Part shown: piece after piece, positions 27,969-36,989 of the stretch
Position numbering within the stretch: the first letter of the stretch is position 1
Layout of the letters: each line of letters opens with the position of its first letter
DNA from: Halomonas organivorans
Lineage (GTDB): Bacteria > Pseudomonadota > Gammaproteobacteria > Pseudomonadales > Halomonadaceae
Assembly (NCBI RefSeq): GCF_014192055.1
Contig: NZ_JACHXM010000011.1
Coordinates: forward strand, 1-64,000
Direction of reading: 5' to 3'
Length of the DNA: 64,000 bases
Notes under the pieces: generated by a model
Told to the model about the DNA's origin: nothing
What the model saw: only the letters and a program-made list of their open reading frames with translations
Database searches by the model: none
Translations under genes and position numbers: made by a program

Positions 27969-30789
27969 GGAGGGCCTCCTGAATGCGTTCGGGGGTCACG
28001 GGCAGGTCGCGGAAGCGCTGTCCGGTGGCATGGGCGAGGGCGTTCACGATGGCGCCGACGACCGGAATCATCACCACCTCGCCCATGCCCTTGGCGGGAT
28101 CGGTCTCGGAGAGCGGGGGAAGGATCTCGCCGCCCTGCTTCCAGACCGCGCAGTGACGGGCGAGGGGGACCTGATAGCGATTGAAGTTCCAGCTTCCGTT
28201 GCCGGGGCCGTCCTCGTAGAGCGGCATGTGCTCGAGGAGGGCATGGCCGATGCCCATGGCAACGCCGCCCTCGAGCTGGCCCATGACCAGTTCGGAGACG
28301 ATCGGCTTGCCGCACTCCACCCAGGAATAGTGTTCGAGAATCTCGACCTCGCCGCTGCCCTTGCTGACGCGCAGGTCGACCAGGGTGGCCACCGGGCTGT
28401 AGTAGGTGACGTGGGCGTTGTTGAGCTGCACGTCGGGGTAGCGCATGGCCTGGCGATCGAGCAGGTGATAGCCGTGGGAGCTCATCAGCCGGCGCTTGTC
28501 GTCGTCGGCGCCGTCGCCGTACTTCACCGCCACGGCATCCAGCGGCAGGCGGGAGCGTTCCTCGCCCAGCGCGAACTCGGCGCTGGCCCAGCTCCAGCGG
28601 TTGAAGGCATGCACGCTGGCGCCGGTGATCAGGCCGAGCTCATGGGCCTTGGCGGCCAGCGTGGCCAGGGAGAGGGGCGTCATGCCGTTCGCGGTCAGGT
28701 GCCCCTCGACCCAGCGGGCGTCCTCCAGGCGTATGACATAGGGGTTGGCCTGGCCGCCATATATCCCCTGGCGCCAGATCGACAGCGCGGCCGGCCACAG
28801 GCCGTGGCGAAACACCAGCCTGGCGGCCTCGCGGGTGGCATGACTGGCATAGTAGGCCGAATTGGACGCCGAGGACGGCGAGGCGAGACGCGGCGTCCAG
28901 CGTGGCGTCTGGCTCAGGCGATCTTGCTCATCCTGCGACATCGTGTAGGGATTGCCGCTCGTCTCCAGGGCCAGCTCCGACCAGTCGGTCTCGCCGGTCT
29001 TGATGTCATCGGCGGGGCGGCCGAGGACCTCGAGCACGTTCATGGCCTGCGACGTGGCGGCGCCGGTCCCCATGTCGATGGCGATCTGGCGCAGGCGAAT
29101 GCGGCCTGCCGCATCGATCTCGACGCTGGCCATGGGGGCCTCGGCGCCGGTGCCGAAATCCTTCTGGCTGATCGCGAAGCCGGTGCCGTAGAGGTGGTCG
29201 GGATCCTCGGCCTGGCGCGCGTCGCGGCGCTCATGGCGCTCCTGCCACAGCGGATGGCGTTCCGCCTTGTCGAGGATCTCCCCGACCCGGATGGCCCCGC
29301 CGGGAATCGCCCCCTGGGTATTCTTCATGCCGGCTTCGAGCAGGTTGGCGCGGCGCAGGGCGAAGGGATCCACGCCGAGGCGCTCGGCCAGCTCATCGAC
29401 CATCATCTCGGTGGCCGCCATGGTCTGCAGGGTGCCGTAGCCGCGCATCGAGCCGGCTTCCACGGCGCGGGACGGATAGGCGGTCGTCGCCAGGTCGCTG
29501 CGGGGCAGGTAGTAGACCGACTGCGCGGCGGTGGCGCCGACGGCGGCGACCGAGGCGCTGTAGTTGGCGCGGCCCCCGCCATTGACGTCCAGATGGGCGC
29601 GGAAGATCTGGAACTTGAGCGAGTCGCGGTCCACCGCCAGGCGGTAGTCCATGTCGAAGGGGTGACGCTTGATGCCGCTCTGGAACTGCTCGAAGCGGTC
29701 ATTGGCCAGCCGGATCGGGTGGCCGTCGCCGTACATGGCGGCGAGGGCCGCATAGTAGACGAAGATGTTGTGGTCCTTGGAGCCATAGCCCACGGTGTAG
29801 CCCGGGTGGACGTTGAGATGCCGCACGGCGAAGCGCGAGCCCTCGAGCATCAGCGCGGTTTCCCGCGCCGCCTCCTGGGGACACTGGGTGGCGACCACGA
29901 AATGCAGCTCGCCCGAGTCGGCGTCGAACCAGCCGTTGCCGTTGTCCGGCTCCAGCGCACCCGGCTCGATATAGGGCGTGGTGTAGCGAGCCTGGAAGAC
30001 CTCCCAGTTTTCGGGAGGCTGTTCCAGCTGTTCCGCCATGCGCTGGGCATGGTAGAGCCCCCGCTCACCGACGTCGCCGTTGAGGCTGGGATCGTCCGGC
30101 CATACCGGGCGGCGATTCTTGATGGCGGGGAAGAGGTCGCTGTCCTTGAGGCTGGAGAATTCGTCGGGTGCGAAGGGCGTGTCGCCGCCGACGCGAACAT
30201 AGCGAAAACTGCCGTAAGGCGGACGCTCGACCTCGCCGGTCGCGGCGCCATAGCGAATCAGGTCGTCGCGAAACTTCAGCGCGTTCTTGGCCGCGCGATA
30301 GCGGGCGAAATCATGCCAGATCAGTATCGCCACCGGATGACCGATGTATAGCGGGGTCTTGCCCTGGGGTAGCAGCGGGTCGGGGCCATGGCTGTCGGGA
30401 AACGCGATGCCGTCGCGTTCCAGGTCGGCGGCCGTGACGATACGGTCGGGGTGCAGCGATTCATCCAGGGAAGACAGCTCGAAGCCCTGGTAGGCGTGGT
30501 CCGCCCGGTTCGCCTTGAGCAGCATCGCGTGGCCCTGCTGCCGGGGCCAGCCAGGCATGTCCCGGGCGCGAATGTCGCGGGCGAAGACCTTGCCGCCGCA
30601 GACCTTGCTGAACGCATCGATGCGGAAGCGCGCACCGCCGGGAGAGGCCCATGGTTCAGGCGTCGCGGTGACCCGGGACTCGAAGAGCGCGGCGAAGGCG
30701 CGGCTACCGAGCGGTGCGATGGTGATGCCGATACCGGCGGCGACGCTTCCCTTGAGAAAAGCGCGGCGCGAGAGGTGTGGATGCTGCAT
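27961..30789 (-). CDS. Periplasmic molybdopterin-binding subunit, xanthine dehydrogenase family
   Basis: A 942-residue Mo subunit with a Tat signal (LSRRAFLKGSVAAGIGITIAP). Family landmarks are VGYGSKDHNIFVYYAALAA, MRGYGTLQTMAATEMMVDELAERLGVDPFALRRANLLE, DMGTGAATSQAMNVLEVLG, and near the C-terminus KGMGEVVMIPVVGAIVNALAHATG, where the Glu of GMGE would be the catalytic base. Together with the 2Fe-2S and cytochrome subunits it forms a periplasmic hydroxylase/dehydrogenase for an aldehyde or N-heterocycle; the substrate cannot be read from sequence. Two ATGs are possible (30801 and 30789); the second has a GGGGACGAG upstream. Confidence 0.9.
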   Translation of the reverse strand: MQHPHLSRRAFLKGSVAAGIGITIAPLGSRAFAALFESRVTATPEPWASPGGARFRIDAFSKVCGGKVFARDIRARDMPGWPRQQGHAMLLKANRADHAYQGFELSSLDESLHPDRIVTAADLERDGIAFPDSHGPDPLLPQGKTPLYIGHPVAILIWHDFARYRAAKNALKFRDDLIRYGAATGEVERPPYGSFRYVRVGGDTPFAPDEFSSLKDSDLFPAIKNRRPVWPDDPSLNGDVGERGLYHAQRMAEQLEQPPENWEVFQARYTTPYIEPGALEPDNGNGWFDADSGELHFVVATQCPQEAARETALMLEGSRFAVRHLNVHPGYTVGYGSKDHNIFVYYAALAAMYGDGHPIRLANDRFEQFQSGIKRHPFDMDYRLAVDRDSLKFQIFRAHLDVNGGGRANYSASVAAVGATAAQSVYYLPRSDLATTAYPSRAVEAGSMRGYGTLQTMAATEMMVDELAERLGVDPFALRRANLLEAGMKNTQGAIPGGAIRVGEILDKAERHPLWQERHERRDARQAEDPDHLYGTGFAISQKDFGTGAEAPMASVEIDAAGRIRLRQIAIDMGTGAATSQAMNVLEVLGRPADDIKTGETDWSELALETSGNPYTMSQDEQDRLSQTPRWTPRLASPSSASNSAYYASHATREAARLVFRHGLWPAALSIWRQGIYGGQANPYVIRLEDARWVEGHLTANGMTPLSLATLAAKAHELGLITGASVHAFNRWSWASAEFALGEERSRLPLDAVAVKYGDGADDDKRRLMSSHGYHLLDRQAMRYPDVQLNNAHVTYYSPVATLVDLRVSKGSGEVEILEHYSWVECGKPIVSELVMGQLEGGVAMGIGHALLEHMPLYEDGPGNGSWNFNRYQVPLARHCAVWKQGGEILPPLSETDPAKGMGEVVMIPVVGAIVNALAHATGQRFRDLPVTPERIQEALHG

Positions 30790-30848
30790 GCTCGTCCCCA
30801 TGGCGGTGACTGATCGAAAGGGGTGGGATGGCGCGAGACCCTGGTTCG

Positions 30849-30898
30849 CTGGTCAGTCTACTGGTTAGCTTGCTAGTTGACCAGGTGAACAGGTTTTA
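30849..30898. promoter_or_regulatory. Inverted CTGGTCA/TGACCAG elements upstream of the Mo hydroxylase operon
   Basis: The gap 30790-31180 between the Mo hydroxylase operon (-) and phnC (+) holds no gene. Near the hydroxylase side CTGGTCA (30849-30855) and TGACCAG (30878-30884) form an inverted repeat with a 22-base centre, and a related CTGGTTA lies between them. The right arm, TTGACCAGGTGAACAG, matches a RutR-type box at 11 of 14 fixed positions. It is probably an operator for the hydroxylase genes; the regulator is not identified. Confidence 0.4.
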
Positions 30899-31115
30899 TG
30901 CGCGACGCCTTCCCGGCGGTATCTCCCAAGCGTAGCGGTCGGTCGGAAATGGGGAAGCTGGCGGCCGGCGGCTGGCCCCTCTGGATGACGACCCGATGAC
31001 GCCGCCAAGACAGGGCGATGACGGCGCTTTGCAAGGCGTTGATTTTCTTTGGCTCGTGTCGTCGAAAGAGAACGGGGGCAATGAATCCCGGCGGGCGAAT
31101 GTCACCGTATCGACA

Positions 31116-31127
31116 TTGTCTAGACAA
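31116..31127. promoter_or_regulatory. Palindrome TTGTCTAGACAA upstream of phnC (candidate PhnF operator)
   Basis: A perfect 12-base palindrome 54 bases upstream of the phnC start. Its core TGTCTAGACAA followed by (G/C)TT is repeated exactly across the start codon of phnF (33952-33961 plus flank). PhnF is a GntR-family regulator, and such proteins bind short palindromes of this size. This is the best candidate for its operator. Confidence 0.6.
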
Positions 31128-31180
31128 GTTCCCTTCATCTTGAACCACGACACTGGCGCCATTCCTAGAGGAGAGGCGTC

Positions 31181-32008
31181 ATGTCGATTCCCAGCATCGT
31201 TGTCGAGCGGCTGAGCAAGACCTTCGGGCAGCATCCCGTGCTGCGCGACATCGACTTCACGATCCATGCCGGCGAGATGGTCGCCCTGATCGGGCCCTCC
31301 GGCTCCGGCAAGTCCACCCTGCTGCGTCATCTGATCGGCCTGACCCGCGGCGATCGGGGCGCTGCCGGCCGCGTACGACTCCAGGGCCGCGAGGTGCAGG
31401 CCGGCGGGCGTCTCGCCCGGGCCTCCCGACAGCAGCGCTGCCGCACTGGCTACATCTTCCAGCAGTTCAACCTGGTGGGGCGCTTGAGCGTGCTCACCAA
31501 CGTGTTGATCGGTCGCCTGGGCTGCATGCCCCGGGGGCGCGCGCTGTTCGGCCGCTTCACGCCCGAGGAGCGGGACATGGCGCGCCGCGCCCTGGCCCGG
31601 GTGGGGCTGGAAGCGCTGGCCGACCAGCGCGCCAATACCCTGTCCGGCGGCCAGATGCAGCGGGTGGCCATCGCCCGGGTGCTGATGCAGGACACCGACG
31701 TCATCCTGGCCGACGAGCCCATCGCTTCGCTGGATCCGCGCAGCGCCCGGGAGGTGATGCAGATCCTCGAGCGCGTCAACGCCGAGGACGGCCGCACCGT
31801 GGTGATCACCCTGCATCAGGTCGAGGTCGCCCGCCGCTTCTGCAAGCGTGCCATCGCCCTCAAGGCGGGCCGCCTGTACTTCGACGGCCCCATCGGCGAG
31901 CTCACCGATGGCCGTCTTACCGCGCTCTATGAAAACGCCGGGCTCGATGAGCTCAAGACCCGTACCCCGCCCGTCGACCTGGCGGCGCCCGTCGGCGCCC
32001 TGGGCTGA
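31181..32008 (+). CDS. phnC: Phosphonate ABC transporter ATP-binding protein
   Basis: A 275-residue ABC ATPase that energises phosphonate import. Walker A is [11 protein letters not shown], the signature [15 protein letters not shown], Walker [14 protein letters not shown] and the switch His is in [18 protein letters not shown] precedes the ATG. First gene of a fourteen-gene phn operon in the order C-D-E-F-G-H-I-J-K-L-M-N-P, matching E. coli except that phnO is absent. Confidence 0.97.
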   Translation: MSIPSIVVERLSKTFGQHPVLRDIDFTIHAGEMVALIGPSGSGKSTLLRHLIGLTRGDRGAAGRVRLQGREVQAGGRLARASRQQRCRTGYIFQQFNLVGRLSVLTNVLIGRLGCMPRGRALFGRFTPEERDMARRALARVGLEALADQRANTLSGGQMQRVAIARVLMQDTDVILADEPIASLDPRSAREVMQILERVNAEDGRTVVITLHQVEVARRFCKRAIALKAGRLYFDGPIGELTDGRLTALYENAGLDELKTRTPPVDLAAPVGALG

Positions 32009-32043
32009 TGCCCGCAAGGCTTCATTACCGAGGAGACCCTCCC

Positions 32044-33057
32044 ATGTCGTTCACGCCCTTTCGTTGCCTGACCCTGCCGCTGATCGCCGCCGTCGGCCTG
32101 GCGGCCAGCCCCTTCGTCGCCGCCGAGGAGCCGCTGAAGTTCGGCATCATCTCCACCGAGTCGAGCCAGAACCAGGCGCCGCTCTGGGATCCCTTCCTGG
32201 CCGACCTGTCCGAGGCCCTGGATCGCGAGGTCGAGCCCTTCTTCGCCACCGACTACGCCGCGGTCATCCAGGCCATGCGCTTCGACCAGATCGACCTGGC
32301 CTGGTACGGCAACAAGTCCGCCATGGAAGCCGTGGACCGGGCCGGCGGCGAGATCTTCGCCCAGACCGTGGCCGCCAACGGGGATCCGGGCTACTGGAGC
32401 CTGATGATCACCCAGCGGGACAGCGAGCTTTCGAGCGTCGAGGACGTGCTGGCCAACGCCTCCGAGCTGGTGTTCGGCAACGGCGACCCCAACTCCACCT
32501 CCGGCTTCCTGGTGCCGGGCTACTACGTCTTCGCCCAGAACGGCGTCGATCCCGCCACCGCCTTCAAGCGCACCCTCAACTCCAGCCACGAGACCAATGC
32601 GCTGTCGGTGGCCAACGGCCAGGTGGACGTCGCCACCTTCAACACCGAAAGCATGGAGCGCCTGGAGGAGGTGCACCCGGACAAGGCCGAGCAGCTCAAG
32701 GTGATCTGGCAGTCGCCGCTGATTCCCTCCGACCCGCTGGTGTGGCGCGAGAACCTGTCCGACGAGCTCAAGGGTGAGCTGCGCGACTTCTTCTACGCCT
32801 ACGGCGAGAGCGAGGCCGAGCAGGCGATCCTCGAGCCGCTGCAGTGGTCCGGCTTCGCGCCGTCCACCAACGACCAGCTGCTGCCGATCCGCCAGCTCGA
32901 GCTGTTCAAGCAGCGCGCCCAGGTGGCGGACGACGCCAGCCTGTCCGCCGACGAGCGCGAGGCCAGGCTGGCCGAGCTCGACGCCCGTCTCGACGAGCTG
33001 AACGCCCGCCTCGAGGCCGCCGAGGCCGAGCAGGCCGCCGCCGCCCAGGCCAGCTGA
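32044..33057 (+). CDS. phnD: Phosphonate ABC transporter substrate-binding protein
   Basis: A 337-residue periplasmic protein. The signal peptide [27 protein letters not shown] precedes [73 protein letters not shown], a close match to PhnD, which prefers 2-aminoethylphosphonate. The last 35 residues form a charged helix ([21 protein letters not shown]). ATG 32044, preceded by GAGGAG, is preferred over an in-frame ATG 12 codons earlier. Confidence 0.96.
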   Translation: MSFTPFRCLTLPLIAAVGLAASPFVAAEEPLKFGIISTESSQNQAPLWDPFLADLSEALDREVEPFFATDYAAVIQAMRFDQIDLAWYGNKSAMEAVDRAGGEIFAQTVAANGDPGYWSLMITQRDSELSSVEDVLANASELVFGNGDPNSTSGFLVPGYYVFAQNGVDPATAFKRTLNSSHETNALSVANGQVDVATFNTESMERLEEVHPDKAEQLKVIWQSPLIPSDPLVWRENLSDELKGELRDFFYAYGESEAEQAILEPLQWSGFAPSTNDQLLPIRQLELFKQRAQVADDASLSADEREARLAELDARLDELNARLEAAEAEQAAAAQAS

Positions 33058-33112
33058 AGCGAACCACTGGAACCCGGGAGGAGCTCGCTCCTCCCGCCTG
33101 GAGCCGAGCATC

Positions 33113-33904
33113 ATGAGTCAGTCTTCCACCTTGAACGCCGCCGCGGCCGGCAAGCGCGGCTGGACCACGCTGCTGGGCTGGGCGGTCGCCCTGGGCGTGC
33201 TCTCCTGGGCCTGGCAGGGCGCCGAGATACGCCCCGGCCTGCTGGTCACCAACGCCGACAACATGGCCGAGCTGATCGGCGACTTCTTCCCGCTGGCCTT
33301 CGGCAACCTGGGGCACTACGTCGACCAGATGCTGGTCACCGTGCAGATCGCCATCTGGGGCACCCTGCTGGCGGTGCTGGTGGCCATCCCGGCCAGCCTG
33401 CTGTCCTCCGAAAACCTCACTCCCTGGTGGATCCACCACCCGATGCGCCGGCTGATGGATGCCTGCCGTGCCATCAACGAGCTGGTGTTCGCCATGCTGT
33501 TCGTGGTCGCGGTCGGCCTGGGGCCCTTCGCCGGCACCCTGGCGCTGTTCGTCCACACTACCGGCGTGCTCGCCAAGCTGTTCTCCGAGGCCGTGGAGGC
33601 CAGCGAGGCCGGCCCCATGGAGGGCATCCGGGTCACCGGCGCGGGGCGCATCGAGGAGATCGCCTTCGGGTTGATTCCCCAGGTGCTGCCGCTGTGGATC
33701 TCGGTGAGCCTGTATCGCTTCGAGTCCAACATCCGCTCGGCCACCGTGCTCGGCATGGTCGGTGGCGGCGGCATCGGCGTGGCGCTGTGGGAAACCATGC
33801 GCGGTTTCCAGTACCAGGAAACGGCCACCATCATGCTGGTGATCATCGTCGCGGTGACCCTGCTCGACATGGCCTCCCAGCGCGTGCGCAAGCGTTTCAT
33901 CTGA
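33113..33904 (+). CDS. phnE: Phosphonate ABC transporter permease
   Basis: A 263-residue inner-membrane permease with about six helices. The conserved cytoplasmic loop [32 protein letters not shown] is the EAA-type contact for PhnC, and [19 protein letters not shown] is typical of PhnE. It completes the importer with phnC and phnD. GGGAGGAG lies upstream. A stem-loop and the phnF operator candidate follow its stop codon. Confidence 0.95.
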   Translation: MSQSSTLNAAAAGKRGWTTLLGWAVALGVLSWAWQGAEIRPGLLVTNADNMAELIGDFFPLAFGNLGHYVDQMLVTVQIAIWGTLLAVLVAIPASLLSSENLTPWWIHHPMRRLMDACRAINELVFAMLFVVAVGLGPFAGTLALFVHTTGVLAKLFSEAVEASEAGPMEGIRVTGAGRIEEIAFGLIPQVLPLWISVSLYRFESNIRSATVLGMVGGGGIGVALWETMRGFQYQETATIMLVIIVAVTLLDMASQRVRKRFI

Positions 33905-33915
33905 ACCAGGACACG

Positions 33916-33935
33916 GGCGCTTGTTCGCAAGCGCC
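33916..33935 (+). promoter_or_regulatory. GGCGCTTG-TTCG-CAAGCGCC stem-loop between phnE and phnF
   Basis: A perfect 8-base-pair stem closed by a TTCG tetraloop, 11 bases after the phnE stop and 15 bases before phnF. It has no T-run, so it is more likely an mRNA processing or stability element, or a partial attenuator separating transporter from regulator expression, than a full terminator. Confidence 0.55.
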
Positions 33936-33950
33936 TTGCCAGGAGGCGAG

Positions 33951-34712
33951 ATGTCTAGACAACTTTCCACGACCGGCGCCGCTCAACCCCGCTACCGCAC
34001 CCTGGCCGACACCCTGGCCCGGGAGGTGCGCGCCGACTACGGCCCCGGCGACCTGCTGCCCGCCGAGTCCCAGCTGGCCAGGCGCTTCGCCGTCAATCGC
34101 CACACCGTGCGCCGCGCCCTGGACGAGCTGGTCGCCGCCGGCATGGTCACCCGCCACCAGGGGCGCGGCACCCAGGTCGTCGACCGCCGCCTGGACTACG
34201 CCGTCCACGCCGGCAGCAAGGTGACCCACAACCTGGCCGAGCGCGGCATGGCCACCGAGACCCGCTGTCTCGACCAGGGCCTCGACGCGCCGCCCGAGGC
34301 CATCGCCCAGCGCTTCGAGGCGTCCCGCGGCACCCCCTTGCTGAGGGTGGAGACGCTGCGCTGCGTCGACGGCGCCCCGCTGCTGCGGCTGCGCCACTGG
34401 TTCGACCCGACGCGAGTGCCGGGCTGGGTCGACCGCTATCGCGGCGGCTCCACCCGGGCGCTGCTCGACCAGCACTACGGCCTGCGCCTGCGGCGTCGTC
34501 GGGTGCGCCTCGAGGCCCTCCAGGCCGACCCCGAGGACAGCCGCCTGCTGCAGTGCCCCCATCGGGCGCCGCTGCTGGCGCTGACCAGCGACAACGTCGA
34601 CGCGGCGGGCCGCCTGGTGGAGGTCTCGGTCAGCCGCGCCAGGGCCGACCGCCTGGCCTATCACATCGATTTCGATCACTCCCTGACGGACCCCGACGAG
34701 GTGTTCCCATGA
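33951..34712 (+). CDS. phnF: GntR/HutC-family regulator of phosphonate metabolism
   Basis: A 253-residue transcription factor. The N-terminal winged helix-turn-helix reads RYRTLADTLAREVRADYGPGDLLPAESQLARRFAVNRHTVRRALDELVAAGMVTRHQGRGTQV. The C-terminal UTRA effector domain spans about 90-245 and is presumed to bind a phosphonate or C-P lyase intermediate. The start codon lies inside the palindrome ATGTCTAGACAAC, a copy of the phnC-upstream site, which suggests autorepression. AGGAGG precedes the ATG. The stop overlaps phnG by ATGA. Confidence 0.93.
   Translation: MSRQLSTTGAAQPRYRTLADTLAREVRADYGPGDLLPAESQLARRFAVNRHTVRRALDELVAAGMVTRHQGRGTQVVDRRLDYAVHAGSKVTHNLAERGMATETRCLDQGLDAPPEAIAQRFEASRGTPLLRVETLRCVDGAPLLRLRHWFDPTRVPGWVDRYRGGSTRALLDQHYGLRLRRRRVRLEALQADPEDSRLLQCPHRAPLLALTSDNVDAAGRLVEVSVSRARADRLAYHIDFDHSLTDPDEVFP
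33952..33961. promoter_or_regulatory. Second TGTCTAGACA palindrome, overlapping the phnF start codon
   Basis: The TG of the phnF ATG is the first pair of this palindrome, which is followed by ACTT. It repeats the site upstream of phnC (TGTCTAGACAAGTT). A repressor bound here could block transcription elongation or an internal promoter. Confidence 0.55.
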
Positions 34713-35182
34713 AGCAGACCCCTCTGCCCCAGACCCAGACCCAGACCCAGACCCAGGCGCAGCGCCAGCGCCTGCTGGCGCTGACTCCCTGCGAGCGCCT
34801 GGAGGAAGGCTGGGCCGAGCTGGCCCTCCCGGTGACGCACCGCTGCGTGCGCGGCCCCGAGACCGGCATGGCCATGGTGCGTGGCCGCATGGGCGGCACC
34901 GGCAACGCCTTCAATCTCGGCGAGATGACCCTGAGCCGGGCCAGCGTGACGCTGGACGACGGCGCCGCGCTGGGCCACGGCTGGGTAGCCGGCCGCGACC
35001 ATCGCCACGCCGAGCTGATCGCCCTGGTCGACGCCTGCGCCCATCGCCCCGAGTGGGCCGAGCGCATCGACGCCGAGCTGATGGCCCCCTTGGCCCGGGA
35101 ACTGGACGCGGCCCGCGAGCAGGCCTCGCGCACCGCGGCGGCGACCCGAGTGGATTTCTTCACCATGGTGCGTAGCGAGTGA
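34709..35182 (+). CDS. phnG: C-P lyase core complex subunit PhnG
   Basis: A 157-residue subunit of the PhnGHIJ core complex. After a short N-terminal TQ repeat it reads RQRLLALTPCERLEEGWAELALPVTHRCVRGPETGMAMVRGRMGGTGNAFNLGEMTLSRASVTLDDG, typical of PhnG. PhnG and PhnI together catalyse the displacement of adenine from ATP by the phosphonate. ATGA overlap with phnF; near-overlap with phnH. Confidence 0.95.
   Translation: MKQTPLPQTQTQTQTQAQRQRLLALTPCERLEEGWAELALPVTHRCVRGPETGMAMVRGRMGGTGNAFNLGEMTLSRASVTLDDGAALGHGWVAGRDHRHAELIALVDACAHRPEWAERIDAELMAPLARELDAAREQASRTAAATRVDFFTMVRSE
34728..34756 (+). repeat. CCCAGA hexanucleotide repeat in the 5' end of phnG
   Basis: Four complete CCCAGA units plus CCCAG, encoding Thr-Gln repeats near residues 8-16 of PhnG. 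The unit is two codons, so slippage changes the number of TQ pairs without a frameshift. Confidence 0.85.
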
Positions 35183-35841
35183 GTACCGAGCGAATGACGA
35201 CGAGGCGAATGACGATGCGCTGGCAAGGCTTCTCCGATCCCGTCCAGGACGGGCAACGCCACTTCCGCCGCGTGCTCGCGGCCATGGCCGAGCCGGGCAC
35301 CCTGCATGACGCCGCGGCGACGGCGGTGCCCGAGGACGCGGCCATCGGTCCGGCGCTGTGGGCGACCCTGCTGTCGCTGTGCGACCTCGATACCCGGCTG
35401 TGGATCGCCCCGGGGCTCGAGGCCGGCGGCCTGGCCGACGCGGTGACCTTCCACACCGGCTGCCGGAAGGTCGCCACACCCGACGGGGCCGACTTCGCCC
35501 TGGTCACCCCGGCGACCCTGGTGGATCCGGCCCCGGTCTTTGCCGAGGGCAGCGATGCCTACCCCGACCGCAGCACCACCCTGCTGGTGGTCCTCGACGC
35601 CCTGGCCGAGGGCGGTCCCTGGCGGCTGACCGGCCCCGGCATCCCCGACACCCGCGGCCTGGACGTGGGCGAGGCCACTGCGCTGATGACCCGGCTGGCC
35701 GCCAACCGGGCCCGCTTCCCGCAGGGGCTGGACGCCATTCTCGGCTGCGGCGACTGCCTGGCGGCGATTCCCCGCAGCACCCGGCTCGCAGGCCCCGTTT
35801 CCGCTACCCCCGAGGAGGATCGCACATGTACGTCGCAGTGA
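35179..35841 (+). CDS. phnH: C-P lyase core complex subunit PhnH
   Basis: A subunit of up to 220 residues of the PhnGHIJ complex, with a PLP-transferase-like fold but no known catalysis. Family text is FSDPVQDGQRHFRRVLAAMAEPGTLHD and GPGIPDTRGLDV. The start is uncertain: GTG 35179 overlaps the phnG stop by GTGA, while ATG 35215 (MRWQGFSDPVQDG) has GAGG at an ideal 9 bases and fits the E. coli length better. ATGs at 35194 and 35209 are also in frame. Its end overlaps phnI by 16 bases. Confidence 0.92.
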   Translation: MSTERMTTRRMTMRWQGFSDPVQDGQRHFRRVLAAMAEPGTLHDAAATAVPEDAAIGPALWATLLSLCDLDTRLWIAPGLEAGGLADAVTFHTGCRKVATPDGADFALVTPATLVDPAPVFAEGSDAYPDRSTTLLVVLDALAEGGPWRLTGPGIPDTRGLDVGEATALMTRLAANRARFPQGLDAILGCGDCLAAIPRSTRLAGPVSATPEEDRTCTSQ

Positions 35842-36989
35842 AAGGCGGCGAGCAGGCCATCGCCAACGCCCACCGCTGGCTGGCGGATCGCCGCCGCGGC
35901 GATCGTGAGCGTGACGCGCTCTCGGTGGCCCAGCTCGCCGAGCAGATGAACCTGGCGGTGGACCGGGTGATGGCCGAGGCCTCGCTCTACGACCCCGAGC
36001 TCGCCGCCCTGGCCCTCAAGCAGGCCAGCGGCGACCTGGTCGAGGCGGTGTTCCTGCTGCGCGCCTATCGCACCACCCTGCCGCGCCTGGCCGAGACCGT
36101 GGCGCTGGACACCGGCGCCATGCGGCTCGAACGGCGGGTCAGCGCCACCTACAAGGACGTCCCCGGCGGCCAGGTGCTCGGCCCGACCTACGACTACACC
36201 CATCGACTGCTGGATTTCCTGCAGCTGGCCGACGGCGAGGTGCCCGAGCCGGCCCGCGCCGAGCAGGCGCTGGAGGCCTGCCCGCCGATCCTCGAGCAGC
36301 TCGATGCCGAGGGGCTGATCGAGCGCGAGACGGACGACGGTGCCGAGCCCTACGACATCACCCGGGACCCGCCGGACTTCCCGGTGGACCGCGCCACTCG
36401 CCTGCAGATGCTGGCCCGGGGCGACGAAGGCTACTTGCTGGCGCTGGGCTATTCGACCCAGCGCGGCTACGGCCGCAACCATCCCTTCGCCGGCGAGATC
36501 CGCATCGGCACGCTGGAGGTGGAGATCGCCGTGGAGGAATGCGAGGCCCCGGTGTGCATCGGCGAGATCGCGCTCAGCGAGTGCCAGATGATCAACCAGT
36601 TTGCCGGCTCGCGGGATCGGGCGCCCCAGTTCACCCGCGGCTACGGCCTGGCATTCGGGCGCAACGAGCGCAAGACCATGGCCATGGCGCTGGTCGACCG
36701 GGCACTGCGCGCCGAGGAGCTCGGCGAGCCGGTACAGGGCCCCGCCCAGCAGCCCGAGTTCGTGCTGGCGCATGCCGACAGCGTCGAGGCCTCGGGCTTC
36801 GTCTCCCATCTCAAGCTGCCCCACTACGTGGACTTCCAGTCCGAGCTTGAACTGCTGCGCCGGCTGCGCAGCGCCCATGGCCAACCCGACGGTGCCGAGG
36901 ACAGTCGCGAGACGGTCGATGACGGGGGCAAGAAGAAGGAACCCGCAGTTGAGCAGGACACCAACGAATCCGAGCAGGTGAGCCCATGA
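35826..36989 (+). CDS. phnI: C-P lyase core complex subunit PhnI
   Basis: A 387-residue subunit beginning MYVAVKGGEQAIANAHRWLADRRRGD. With PhnG, PhnH and PhnL it makes the ribose-1-phosphonate 5-triphosphate; PhnI alone has nucleosidase activity. The segments GYSTQRGYGRNHPFAGEIRIG and ECQMINQFAGSRDRAPQFTRGYGLAFGRNERKTMAMALVDRALR are highly characteristic. The last 35 residues are a low-complexity charged tail. GAGGAT lies upstream of the ATG at 35826, and the end overlaps phnJ by ATGA. Confidence 0.96.
   Translation: MYVAVKGGEQAIANAHRWLADRRRGDRERDALSVAQLAEQMNLAVDRVMAEASLYDPELAALALKQASGDLVEAVFLLRAYRTTLPRLAETVALDTGAMRLERRVSATYKDVPGGQVLGPTYDYTHRLLDFLQLADGEVPEPARAEQALEACPPILEQLDAEGLIERETDDGAEPYDITRDPPDFPVDRATRLQMLARGDEGYLLALGYSTQRGYGRNHPFAGEIRIGTLEVEIAVEECEAPVCIGEIALSECQMINQFAGSRDRAPQFTRGYGLAFGRNERKTMAMALVDRALRAEELGEPVQGPAQQPEFVLAHADSVEASGFVSHLKLPHYVDFQSELELLRRLRSAHGQPDGAEDSRETVDDGGKKKEPAVEQDTNESEQVSP

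Noticed and set aside
31099..31116. A Pho box upstream of phnC
   Set aside because: Best 7-4-7 alignment to CTGTCAT repeats gives only about 9 of 14 matches, too weak to call; the palindrome next to it is a better regulatory candidate.
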